64,000 nucleotides of DNA. Origin: Thunnus maccoyii. Its lineage: Eukaryota; Chordata; Actinopteri; Scombriformes; Scombridae. The number at the start of each line of letters is the position of its first letter. Position 1 is the first letter of the stretch. A model generated the notes under the pieces. The model saw only the letters and a list, made by a program, of their open reading frames with translations. It had not been told where the DNA came from and made no database searches. The translations under genes and the position numbers were made by a program. Where the stretch lies: positions 9,905,155-9,969,154 of the forward strand of contig NC_056544.1 in the NCBI RefSeq assembly GCF_910596095.1, given 5' to 3'. Of the stretch, positions 12,087 through 24,500 are shown piece by piece.

Positions 12087-15000
12087 TCAGCCCTGCAAGA
12101 AACAAGTATATTAGTATGAATGATTAGGTTTATACAGAAAAAAACAAGCAAACAAAACAAAAAACATTAACATACCATTTACCTGGTGGTCAGCTGCAGA
12201 GCTCCATTGTTGAAATGCCTTTCTAGGAACATGTGGTGGAGTCCTGCGGCTGGAGCCTAGGGGTGCAATGGGCTTCCAGGAGTCTTTGAAAGAGTCTAGG
12301 AATTTAGGTTTTTTTTGTGTTGCACTGAAAGAGAGGTCCTGAGGCAAAGGCACTGAATGAACTCCATCCAAAGCTGTGAAAAATGGCAAACCTGATCTAT
12401 CACCAGGCCTTGGCATGTAGTTGACATTACCAGGTAAGGGATTAGTCATTCCTTTGTCCAACCATTTAAGGTTTTGGGGTTTCCCTTGTTGTAGGCTTAA
12501 ACCCTGAGGATGTTGGGCTTCACTATTGTGATGCGTTGCAAAGTTTTGTGCTAGGACATTTGTGTCACGAACCAGATCCCTAAAAGGCTGCGGAGATTTA
12601 GCAAAACCATTAGGCTCTCTACCTGGTGGACCATGCTGTAGGAGAACATAACTCTTTGGCTCAGAATAGGAGTGCACAGTCTGTTCATGTTTAGAAGAAT
12701 TCTTTGAGCCACTCACTGATGGCGGTGGTTGTAAAGAGTTGTTAGGGAACAATGACTTGTTATGAGTAGGTGCTTGAGCATCTTGAAGCATGTAGTAAGG
12801 GAACAAACGAGGATCAAGTTCACTTTGAGCCTTATGATGTGCTGGTGATTTAGATTCACTGGGTTTTTTGTTAGATGGCTGCACTTCCTTGACTGTAGGT
12901 TTATTTTGATTCTTTGTATATTGCCGTTGTAGATATTGGGCAACATAAGATGACAGTTGGCCATTTTGCTGCTTTGGAGGCTGTACATTATATAATTCAT
13001 ATTGCACCACTGGATTTACCGGGTCATTAACTGAAGTCTGAGGTGTAGAGGGCACATTAGAGAGAGTTTGTGATTGGCTTTGTGGTAAATTTTGCCAGTC
13101 ACCATTTTGTGGTAGATATCGCCAATCAGAATTGGGTACAAAATAAGGGTAAATTGGTAGTGCAGGATGTGTTGGCTTGGTTGGATTACTCCCAGGTAGT
13201 GCAGCAGGGTTGCCATCTGGTGGCTGGAGATGGGGCTGCTTTCTATTTTCAGATGGAAGGGACTGAGGTGAAATAGGTGCAGAGGTGATCTCAGCTTCAA
13301 TTTGTGTTTCTCCATTTGGTTTTTGAGGAAGAGGAGCAGAACTTAAGCCATTGCCAAATACATAATATGACATTGGAGAAAGGAATGGAAGTCCTGTATA
13401 TATTGGAGGTGTATCTTTACTGCCAAGTCCAGCAGGGACAATATGATGGAGATGTTGATGAAAAGCAATTTGTGGACAACAATTAGAAAATCCAGATGGG
13501 CAAACCTGGGGGCAATAAACCGGTGGCATATTTGGAGTGCCCGGTTGAGGACCTTGTGGGACTATAACATTACTAGGTTGTTGAATGGTGGACTCCGGGG
13601 TTTTTTGATCACTGGCTGGAGTGATCCATTGTGGTTGCTGGGCAGAGGAAGTTGGGGGTAATGTTACAGGCTGTCCTTTAGGAGTTTCAGTTGCTGGGGA
13701 CTCTGTAAAAGAGGTGGGCTTTGAAGCTAGTTGATTTTCAGGCACTGGCACAGGGTAGAATGGATAGGGGTACAATGGCTGGTGCACTTGACCCTGAGGG
13801 ACTTCAGGCTGTGGTGGTTTTGGAGGCTCTGGAGCAGCAGTAGGCTTTGTAGCTGGTTGATTTTCAGGCACTGGCACAGGGTAGAAGGGATAGGGGTACG
13901 ATGGCTGGTGCACTTGACCCTGAGGGGCTTCAGGCTGTGGTGGTTTTGGAGGCTCTGGAGCAGCAGTGGGCTTTGTAGCTGGTTGATTTTCAGGCTCTGG
14001 CACAGGGTAGAAGGGATAGGGGTACGATGTCTGGTGCACTTGACCCTGAGGGGCTTCAGGCTGTGGTGGTTTTGGAGGCTCTGGAGCAGCAGTGGGCTTT
14101 GTAGCTGGTTGATTTTCAGGCACTGGCACAGGGTAGAAGGGATAGGGGTACAATGGCTGGTGCACTTGACCCTGAGGGGCTTCAGGCTGTGGTGGTTTTG
14201 GAGGCTCTGGAGCAGCAGTGGGCTTTGAAGCTGGTTGATTTTCAGGCACTGGCACAGGGTAGAAGGGATAGGGGTACGATGTCTGGTGCACTTGACCCTG
14301 AGGGGCTTCAGGCTGTGGTGGTTTTGGAGGCTCTGGAGCAGCAGTGGGCTTTGTAGCTGGTTGATTTTCAGGCACTGGCACAGGGTAGAAGGGATAGGGG
14401 TAAGATGTCTGGTGCACTTGACCCTGAGGGGCTTCAGGCTGTGGTGGTTTTGGAGGCTCTGGAGCAGCAGTGGGCTTTGTAGCTGGTTGATTTTCAGGCT
14501 CTGGCACAGGGTAGAAGGGATAGGGGTACGATGTCTGGTGCACTTGACCCTGAGGGGCTTCAGGCTGTGGTGGTTTTGGAGGCTCTGGAGCAGCAGTGGG
14601 CTTTGTAGCTGGTTGATTTTCAGGCACTGGCACAGGGTAGAAGGGATAGGGGTACAATGGCTGGTGCACTTGACCCTGAGGGGCTTCAGGCTGTGGTGGT
14701 TTTGGAGGCTCTGGAGCAGCAGTGGGCTTTGAAGCTGGTTGATTTTCAGGCACTGGCACAGGGTAGAAGGGATAGGGGTACGATGTCTGGTGCACTTGAC
14801 CCTGAGGGGCTTCAGGCTGTGGTGGTTTTGGAGGCTCTGGAGCAGCAGCAGGCTTTGTAGCTGGTTGATTTTCAGGCACTGGCACAGGGTAGAAGGGATA
14901 GGGGTACAATGGCTGGTGCACTTGACCCTGAGGGGCTTCAGGCTGTGGTGGTTTTGGAGGCTCTGGAGCAGCAGTGGGCTTTGAAGCTGGTTGATTTTCA

Positions 15001-18000
15001 GGCACTGGCACAGGGTAGAAGGGATAGGGGTACGATGTCTGGTGCACTTGACCCTGAGGGGCTTCAGGCTGTGGTGGTTTTGGAGGCTCTGGAGCAGCAG
15101 CAGGCTTTGTAGCTGGTTGATTTTCAGGCACTGGCACAGGGTAGAAGGGATAGGGGTACAATGGCTGGTGCACTTGACCCTGAGGGGCTTCAGGCTGTGG
15201 TGGTTTTGGAGGCTCTGGAGCAGCAGTGGGCTTTGTAGCTGGTTGATTTTCAGGCACTGGCACAGGGTAGAAGGGATAGGGGTACAATGGCTGGTGCACT
15301 TGACCCTGAGGGGCTTCAGGCTGTGGTGGTTTTGGAGGCTCTGGAGCAGCAGTGGGCTTTGAAGCTGGTTGATTTTCAGGCACTGGCACAGGGTAGAAGG
15401 GATAGGGGTACGATGTCTGGTGCACTTGACCCTGAGGGGCTTCAGGCTGTGGTGGTTTTGGAGGCTCTGGAGCAGCAGTGGGCTTTGTAGCTGGTTGATT
15501 TTCAGGCACTGGCACAGGGTAGAAGGGATAGGGGTACAATGGCTGGTGCACTTGACCCTGAGGGTCTTCAGGCTGTGGTGGTTTTGGAGGCTCTGGAGCA
15601 GTAGTGGGCTTTGTAGCAGGTTGATTTTCAGGCACTGGCACAGGGTAGAGGGGATAGGGGTACGATGTCTGGTGCACTTGACCCTGAGGGGCTTCAGACT
15701 GGCTTGCAGGTGGTTCTACAGGTTTCTGGGTAGGCCCAGATGGGGGGTTAGACGGATATGGGAGGAAATGCTTAGTTACTGGTGGCTGTGTTGGGGGATT
15801 GTCAGGCTTAGCAGGTTGAGGATAAAATGGTAAAGGGTAGAAAGGTTGCTTTCTTTGGCCTTGAGTAGTTTGGGTAACTGGAGGAGATGTAGGTGTAGGT
15901 TTCAGTTCAGTCCTGTGTGCAGGAGCAACATCAGGGTTTGGCATAACGTAGAATGGATAAGGGTAAAAAGGTTGTTCCACTTGGCTATTAGGTGGTTGGG
16001 TGGCTCGAGGCAGCACAGGAGTTTCTTTAACAGGCACCTCAGGCTTGGCTGGCCAGGGGTAAAACGGTAAAGAAATTAATTGGGGCACTTGTCCCTCAGG
16101 AGTCACCGGCAGCTTTGCAGGGATTGTTTGTTGTGACTCCTTTTTCTTTGTTACAGGAGTGGGGTTTGGCTGTACAGTGGGTCTATTTTCTGGATTTGCA
16201 GGCTGGGGGTAAAAGAAATTGGGGTAAAAGTAAGGTAACTGAGGCTGAACAACATCTTTTGGCCCCTGATTTTGTTTCTGGTTAGGAACCTCTGGATTCT
16301 GAGGAATGCCTGGGACCTGGGGAACTACAGTTTGCACCGGATTTTTCAGGGTTTGATCAGGAGCACGAGTTGAAGGCAAGTTATGTGATTGGTTAGAGGG
16401 ATACACCCCTTTGCCTGGTATTTCAGTTTGCTGTTGTGGGCCCTTTATTGGGCTTTTTGTGGGTCCAGGTTGAGCTGGTGACAATGCTGGGCAGGAAATC
16501 TTGGTTTCTCCATCTCCAGCCAGTTCAATGGTGTACATTCCATCCTGGGACACAAAATGTCAATGTTTAACTAAACATTTAAAAAGGGGATATCATAATT
16601 ATGAAGAAATGTGTGCCTTTACCTTTTTCTCCACACAGGGTGCATAGCGAACCGAGATGACCACACCTTCAGGATGGACAACTACACTGAAGCCACATCT
16701 GGGCGATTCCCTCATCAGTGGCTCCCAGCTGCCATACACTATGCAGTAATACATTACTGTCAAGCACACTTTCAAAAATAGTGATCAAGTCTTCCTGTCT
16801 CAAAATGAATTAGATGCCAAAAAGTAAGCCACTGAAGGGAGGGGGGGGGGGGGGGGAAGCATTGTCTAATTTAAATAGGCCTCATTTGACATATCTTGTA
16901 ATAGATTGCACAATGAATATCCATCCTCCTAAGCATTTCCCATTAATGTGTAATTTCAGTGCTACTGTTAAAACACACATTAGAGGCCTATCAGACCGTT
17001 TTTATATGAAAGCAGCTTACCAGTAGGTAAAAGCATCTACAAATTCAAGTTTAGTCACACCACTTATGGCTAAGAAAATGATTAAATTTAAATTGAAAAA
17101 TCATGGCCCATTCTTATGATTCAGAAATAAAAGTTTAACAAAAAAGACTGAAAAATAGAATATGCTCAAATACAGCTTTCATTGCCTTGTGTTAGAGTTG
17201 TGACAGCTATGATATTTCATAAAGCAACCCAATACTGTCACAGTTTCAAACAGTCCTTTCTCATTGCAGACATAGCAAGATAAGCACAGGTGTCACTAAT
17301 GATGGCTCTGTTTCATTTTGGTGTGCCAGTAAGCCAGCATAGACAATACAAGGGTCCCAACACCTCAATGGATGCAGCCATTATTTGTGATTAGCTACAC
17401 CAGCATTTGACAGTCAAAATGTAAGCATCATCCAAGCTTTTATTAAGTGTTGGTTTATTTTAATAGAATACTGGAATATTGAGAAAATACAAAACTTACA
17501 TTTTACTTTAATCTTATCTACAGATGTGGCCCATTCCATTTTCACAACCATGCCCTCTGCATGGCAGGTAACCATTGGAGGGTTAGGCGAAGACTGTCTC
17601 ATCAAAGGGCATGACATCCTCACTGGTAATCCGCACCAACGCAATGGGAGTACATAACTGTCTTCCTGAAACCAGCAAGAATTTTGAACACAGTCAACAT
17701 TACAATACATGTGTGCATCACTTTCAGACCAGAGAATCATACCTCAAGTGTGACAAAGCAACCATCATAAGGTGCAACTAAGACCATATCTCTCCGTGTT
17801 GATCCGATGGTGTAACCACAGCTTGATGGCAACTTGGACAGAGGCAAGGGAGACAGGTGACTTCCTGAGAGATTAAAATTCAACATAACAGTTGAGAATT
17901 CACATTAAAACTAATCTGCGAATACTTCAAGTACTGTTTATAGTAGAAAAGTTGTGAGGGTTGAGTCCATATAAAAAAAAAAGAACTCACCCCTGTCTAC

Positions 18001-18614
18001 AAGAAACAGAGATCCAGAAGTGGAAGCAGCATCTTGGACTTTAAGTTTCATGGAGTCTCCTGTACATTCAACCTTTGGTTCCATTTTCAGCAGCCGTTCC
18101 ACTGCAGAGTTATCAGCCTTTGAAGAGCCATCACCCTGTCCTTTAGGTTGCCTGGACATCTCCCAGCCTTCAATAATAAGACTGTATTATTATATAAATT
18201 CAGAGAACACCATTTTAACATTGATGCACACAGATCAATACAGTGCATGCATGGGACTAAATGTGTCATCAGCACTGTGGTAGAAATGATTAATAACTTC
18301 AGTGTATTTTGTATCAAATTATAATCAGCACTTAAATTTTACATACCCATGTCTGCTTGGTAACCTGAATTTACATCCATGTAGTTCTTTGTGGCTTTGG
18401 TTCCTTTGAGTTTAGCATGTCGCAGAGGATCTTGCCCAATTAAGAGTCTTCCATGGTGTAGATCAATGTCTTGACTTTGACTAAGTGTCGAGTTTTCTCT
18501 CCATTTAACTGTCTTAAGCCTTGTCAATTTTGTGCAACAGCAAAACGAACTAGCGACCACAAAAAGTCCTAAACATAGTAAAATCTTGGAACCCCCGCTC
18601 TCTCTACACGCCAT
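12087..18614 (-). CDS. Secreted protein with two ZP-N-like modules and a Pro/Tyr repeat tail
   Basis: I do not recognise this gene by name. Exons 18614-18347, 18167-17991, 17864-17743, 17665-17500, 16738-16623, 16544-12183 and 12092-12087 are phase-consistent and give 1738 residues. A hydrophobic signal segment (ILLCLGLFVVASSF) opens the protein. Cysteines 124, 164, 184, 208 and 223, 259, 279, 301 form two sets of four with nearly equal spacing (40/20/24 and 36/20/22), each ending SCP. This is the pattern of tandem ZP-N modules; Cys200 is extra. The tail is proline-rich, with sixteen 42-residue repeats at about residues 567-1219, and later a cysteine cluster (YCPQVCPSGFSNCCPQ). No membrane anchor is seen. 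The last exon adds only Gly and a stop. It may be an egg-coat or other matrix protein; tissue and role are not shown by the sequence. Confidence 0.8.
13737..15697 (-). repeat. Coding minisatellite, about sixteen 126-bp units
   Basis: The unit encodes PQGQVHQ-(TS or PL)-YPYPFYPVP-(V or E)-PENQPA-(T or S)-KP-(T or A)-AAPEPPKPPQPEA, 42 residues or 126 bp. All units keep the frame. Copies differ at only a few positions, mostly at TS/PL, V/E, T/S and T/A. The ends are more divergent: the first unit has PTTAPE and PED, the last ENQLASKPTSFTES. Confidence 0.95.
16838..16857. repeat. Poly(G) run
   Basis: A homopolymer-like G tract with one interrupting A lies in an intron of the ZP-N gene. Its exact length may be unreliable in any assembly. 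Confidence 0.85.
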
Positions 18615-18639
18615 TAGAACAAAGAAACACTGCACACGG

Positions 18640-21170
18640 GAAGATTTCCTCAGCAGTGTGCCGAAAACGCCGAAATCTCCTCTCCTCCGCAGATAGTTCC
18701 TATTGGCAGCACGCGGGTCCTAATTAGCCACAAATTAAAAATCCTGACCACAACAGGTGCTGCCTATAGCGCAATTAAGGGCGGGGCAAATTGTCAAATA
18801 GAACACTCAACTCCTGTTTGATAGTCTTGTCCATTTCCATGCCTTGAGTAATGATATTTGATTTTGCTTAGGCCTGAATACCTGATCTGTCCGGGTTTTC
18901 CTGAGCCCGTGATAACTTGATGATAACTTGATAACTTCAAAATCTAAAATCCCTGGCAATTACTTGACATATGAAAAAATTTAGACACTTACGATGTTGA
19001 TGGTGTCTATTGCTGCCTTTTTCAGGCCTACCTACCTGCTTGTACACCTGTGTTATGCAGGGATGTCGCTACTTTTCAGGTCATGGCCTGTAAGTTTTGT
19101 TTCACCAACATGAGGAGAGTTAGTTTTTTAGGAAATATACACCTTGTAGCACTAAAATATGGCCTGATTAGTTTTTTCAGTATAGGCTATTTATATTTTA
19201 CTATGTTTAGCCTAACAAAGTCTGATTAAAGATTCAGCATTCTTCATGTTGTGTATGGGTTTCACTTTCTTCAGAGTTTAATAGGGTAAAAACTGTTTGT
19301 GAAAGCCAATAATTAATTCCTTTGGTGTAATCAACATCAATACGTCCCCTTTCCTTTGGACTGATCAACTCATTTCAAAGCCACAAGTCAGGTTAGTGTC
19401 TAAGCTTCACTTTGAAAAAAAAGCTGATGCAAATTATTAAATTGTGTGACACATCTGGAGTAAGTGGGGTCACTCCAAAGTAATTCATTTCAATGACAGT
19501 CTGTCACCCATGAAAATGTGGTTGACTTCTCTCACAACTTGGGGCTACTTATTTACAGTCACACTCATAAACACAATGAGATATTACTTGACTACATCCC
19601 CTAACACTTTAATTTTTCAAGCAAACATTTCATGTAGTGTGTCATTGATAAAATAATTTTGAACTGAATACTTGAGACTAAACTATAGACTGAATCAGTC
19701 CGCAGACAAGTTTGTACTCACAGCAACAGACGGGACATACTTGCTTTACCTCTGGTTGGAATAACTTTTATTTGATCTGTCTGTAAACAAGATGTCTCAT
19801 CAATTCATGGCATTTGAAATAGCAGATTTTGTGGCGGAAGGAATTTCCAACTCAAAAAAAAAGAAAAAAAAAAAAAGAAAAAATATTGCAAATGTTTTTT
19901 TCTGTCGTTTAATTCTGTACATATTCCACAAAGTCTGGAGATTACTGATGCCAAAATATCCCTTAGGAAAGTGCCATTAAAAGTTACTTCTTGCTGGGGC
20001 AGCAGTTAAAAATCCAACTCGTAGTAGCAACAGATCAGATCGATTTTATGGCACAGAATACACAGTTATTCTCAGAAAATTTTCACAAGACAACTTACAA
20101 ATGTTCTTATTCCAACCAACACCATTTTCAATATGTTTAGTGTACACAGCATCATTTTTTCTTTTAAATATACTTCTAAGTACCGTACTATGACAATTTG
20201 TGAATACACCTTTGATGACTAAAGCACAAGGCAAATAATTCCAAGGTGTTGGAGTCCAACAGCCTGGGTTTACAGTCAAAATGCATTCATACTGTAGTAA
20301 AATGACATTGCCGTTTCATTGGTTAATGAACATGAAGTTAGCAACAAATTAATTAGTGATGAAAAGTTTAAGTAGTGTTGAAGTCTAAAGAAGCAGTTAA
20401 ATGTTTTACAGTTATCTGAAGTTGCCTTAATGATTTACAGTGATGCCAACAATCAACTATCAGAATGAGCTGAAGCAATTCTGATAACCCTCTTCTATGA
20501 CAATTGGTCCGAAGGGGAGAGAAAAAAAAAAAAAAAACTTTACATAACATTAGTGTGTAGTGATTTACAGCAAAATTTACAAATAGCAGGAGCTGACTGA
20601 CAAATGTCGGAGCTGTCACAGAGGTGGAATGTCCACTGAGACTCCAGGATGTGGTGAAGTATTATGACGATATCTTGAGACTTCAGCAATGCTGACCTTA
20701 CACTACACTCAAACAACAGCCCAACACCACATCATTAACTTTTAAGACCACATTCAGGTACAACAGCGAAAAGCATGTGATGGAGGGTAAAACAAGTTGC
20801 GCTTAAGGGTGGCAAATTGGTACACACATACAGGACTTTGTCAGAGGAAATTTGTCATTTCTTTAATGGAGGCTTTAACAAAATTGAAGATGGAGGCAGA
20901 TGAGAAGATGGTTTTGGCTGGAATATAACGCTTCGACAGAGAGGGGACAGGGCTGGGATCTGTATACTGGAGAGAGTATGCATGCAACTTTTAAATGCTG
21001 ACATGCTGATGAGAAAAACAAACAAAAAAAAAAGGACCCGGCATCTCTTAGTTATGCTCAAAAAGCAAAACTATGCAAACTGACACCACCATTACATGTG
21101 TACTTCCCCTTGGAGTATTAGCCACTTGCTAAGTGAATGTTATACAAGGCGAGTCCAAATTTGTTGTACA
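18640..21170. other. Intergenic region between two minus-strand genes
   Basis: The first 100 bases above the ZP-N gene are GC-richer and hold an inverted CCAAT box (ATTGG near 18702-18706), so they probably form its promoter. From about 18900 to 21170 I see AT-rich sequence with A-rich runs (19853-19880, 20520-20536) and no supported gene. The pfn2 3' UTR may extend into its upper part. Confidence 0.5.
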
Positions 21171-21172
21171 CT

Positions 21173-21178
21173 TTTATT
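21173..21178 (-). terminator. Candidate poly(A) signal of pfn2
   Basis: TTTATT on the plus strand reads AATAAA on the minus strand, about 280 bases past the stop of the distal pfn2 last exon. Longer 3' UTRs are possible. Confidence 0.4.
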
Positions 21179-21453
21179 ACACTTTGCTATCATTTTTTTT
21201 TTGCACATTCCTTTGGTTAATAAACATTTAAACCATTTCAATGAACATGCCATTACTGTAGTGCCAAAAACATGAGAAGTACAATGTTAAAGTGGGGAAC
21301 AAAAGGAGGATGAGGGAGCAAACAAAAGGCTGTGTATAAAAGTACACTGGGGAGGAAGTAACATTGTTTGTCATCTAATCCTGGAAGTAGTGTCAAACAC
21401 AATGCGGTGAGTGGGAGTGAGCTGCTAAGTTGATGGATGGGTGGAGAGGTTGC

Positions 21454-21551
21454 TTAATATCCAGTCTTCCTCAGGTAATCAGCCATTGAATATGCTTTCT
21501 GGTTAAGAACTCCACCATGGACCGCCTCCTTTCCCATGACTACAACCAATA
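21454..21551 (-). CDS. pfn2: pfn2 distal alternative last exon
   Basis: After the split Val codon it encodes [18 protein letters not shown], then [13 protein letters not shown] and a TAA stop. It has an acceptor AG, the same length and the same entry phase as the proximal exon at 21781-21878. The two differ at about nine of 31 residues, including loss of two lysines (GLNKK to VLNQK; AK to AD). This mirrors mammalian PFN2a/PFN2b alternative splicing. Confidence 0.85.
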
Positions 21552-24500
21552 CTGGAGCACACAAGGAAAAAAAGAGAAATGAACAAAATTGAAGAGTCTC
21601 CCCCCCCACCCCACATGATGAAGGGGGGAGGGACAAAGGTGACACAGTATCTTACCACTCTTCATTGCTATTAAAACGTTTCCAAGACATTTTGACTGCT
21701 TGCAGGAGAAATCTTAACAGCAATATTTTCTTTTCTCTTCTTTTTGTCCCTCAATTTTTATCTAAGTGAGCTTGAAAACATTAAAACCCTGAATCCCTCA
21801 AGTATTTTGCCATTGAGTAAGCCTTCTTATTCAATCCGCCTCCATGGACCCCTTCTTTGCCCATTACAAGAACCAAAACTGAAAGAGAAGAGATAGAAAA
21901 AAGGGACAGTTAAGAAAGTGAAAAGTAAAGGAAAGGCATTCCAAGTAAAGGTATTTTCACCAGAAGTGTGCAGTGCAGGGATATTATACTGTGTGCTATA
22001 TGCAGGGCTCATGTCTGCAGGTGTTCTTTGCAACGGTAGACTGTACTTGGTCATTTTTACCAATTGACACAATGTAGTTTCAAAAATTGTAATTTATTAC
22101 TCACTAGTATTGTTTAATATTCAATAATCAATGTGCGAACAAGTGAGCAATTTCCCATACAGCCCTGATCCTCCATAGCCTTTAGCTGAATATCACCTGT
22201 GAAGCTTTTTTTTTTTTTTTTTAAATAAATGTAACCATTATAAGCTGCAGGGAAGAAAAGCACACTTGACTGGTCCAGACAGACCTCTTGCTTTTAACAG
22301 CAAACCAGATGTAACTTAACACTAATGAGCCAGTGAATACTGCAAAGAAAATAATGCAAAGAAAACCTTTATTGTCAGAGGGTACAGCACTCAAGCCGGG
22401 ACTGGCTCATTCTGTTAAATCAAGACTATGAAAAGATACATGCCAGAGACTAATGAAGGAGGAGCATTCTATATGATTATGTGTTAAGACTATAGAGTCT
22501 CATTGCACTTGTTGGTACATGCAATGTTTCATTTGTGCTTGTGACTATCCTTAAACTACAACATGCAGAGCAGGAAGGTGACAGGTGGAAATCTCTGAAT
22601 AGAAAAAAGGAGCACCTTTTAGGAAAATGAAAAGGAAAAACAGTTTGATTTTGATTGCAATCAGCATTTCTCACAAGTCTGCCATCATTTTCTTGATTAA
22701 GTATGATTATATAGACTAGAAAAGTCATTTTGTACCAACTGTCCAAGTCGTTGACGTCAGACCTGCACTAATTCTCAAATTGTGAGAAACACTGAAGCAT
22801 ATCAGACACTGAGGACCACGAGGGCAAACAGACGGAGTAGGCAAACCTTGGCTTACATGAGGTTTAGGATGCAAATCAGACTATATGTAAAATATTTTAA
22901 CTTGACAAGTCTGCATCTATGTCTCTTTGCCTGAGAGCAATGTAGGATGATGTGATTCTGGGGCCCGTTTCACAAAAGATTTAGAGCCCTGTTACCTGCA
23001 GATCGCAAAATGTTGCCATTAGAACTAAGAAGATTAGTCGATTAACAGAAAATTAATAAATATTCCAGTTTCTCAAATGTGAGAACTTGCTTTTCCCAGT
23101 CTTACATTAAAGTGAATTGAATATCTTTGAATCTGGACTATTGATTGGACTAAAGACAATTTGAAAATGTCCACTTGAGCTCTAGGAAACTGAGATGGGC
23201 TTTTTTAAAAATAATTTTCGGATTTTTTTTTTAACAAATGATTCATCGATTAATCAAGAAAATACAGGTATGGCCCACAGGTATGCTATTTGTTTTGATT
23301 ATCATGCATCAAAAACAAACAGGTGAAAATAACCTCATGTTGCAAATTTGGTGAAACGGACCCACTTTTCATTTTGCACTTTCCTAAGTCACAAAGGTGT
23401 GACTCAATCACTTGAATGATAAAGTGTTTCCTATCTGTTGACAGGTACTGTAGCTCTCATACCATGTGATGTTTTCACAATAGAGAAAAAAAAACCAACA
23501 ATAAGGTGTCCTGACCCACAAAAGCAGTGTTTTAGTAACTGCAATAAATCAACTGTTTTGAAACTAGACGTTTACCTTTTCCGGCTCTCCCCACAGAGAT
23601 ATTGTATGTAGGCTCTCCTCCTTGGCTCTTTGTCCTGATGTCCATTGTCCAGTCTCCGTCGTCATGGAGGCTGTCTCTGAGGACCGAACACTTCTTTGAG
23701 CCCAGAGTGAGACCGCTGGTGTAAAAGGTCTCCCTGTCCTTACCGATAAGGACATCAATTTCTTGAGACTGAAATACACACAAAGCCACAGAATTGAAAA
23801 GACTGCAGATGGATCCTCAGATAGATGCAACAAATATGCTGCCAGTTAGATAACCAGTAACGTTCATAATATAACAACAGTACAATATTCAAAAGTATAT
23901 TAAAAAAAACAACAACTCATGTTGTCATACTTCCAAACACAACTGAAATTATTAGTCAATTAATTGATTAGTTGATTGACAGGAAATTAATCAGTAACCA
24001 ATTTCATAGTAATTTATTATTTCAGTCATTTAACAAGCAACCATGTCAAATATTTGCTGATTCCAGCTTCTGAAGTGTGATGATACACTGCTTTCCTTCA
24101 TCATGTATGACACTAAACTGAATATGTTTGGGTTTTGGACTGTTTGTCAGCAGAAAAACAAGCAATTTTTAATATGCAAGAAATCAGTGAGCATATTTCA
24201 CCATTTTCCACAGAATAATTGTTATTAAATCAATTGCTGGTTGCTGCCCTTGTTGGCAAAACTGCAAAGCTGGGACCAATTATTCATGCCTGATATTGAG
24301 AGAGAGAGGTGAGGTTTGAGAGCAGAGCTTGGAAACGTGCAACACTTTAGATACTGTTATCACAGTTGTCTGTAACTTTACACAACCCAAGCAATAATGT
24401 TAGCTTGCAGCCTCTGCCTGCAGTGAGTAACGGAAGTGAAGTGACGTATGTGTGTGTGCACCGGACTAGCTCTCATGCCAGCCCTCTCAATGAATTAAAA

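Noticed and set aside
12111-12182. Reading-frame extension of the ZP-N protein to a hydrophobic C-terminus (LMFFVLFACFFLY)
   Set aside because: It would suggest a membrane anchor, but it starts exactly at a good splice donor (CAG, then GTAAAT). The poly(A) signal lies beyond a nearby acceptor, so it is more likely intron sequence. Unspliced retention cannot be excluded.
13737-15697. Regular repeats considered as a CRISPR array or satellite
   Set aside because: The units are contiguous with no unique spacers, they encode protein in one frame through a long exon, and the genome is vertebrate.
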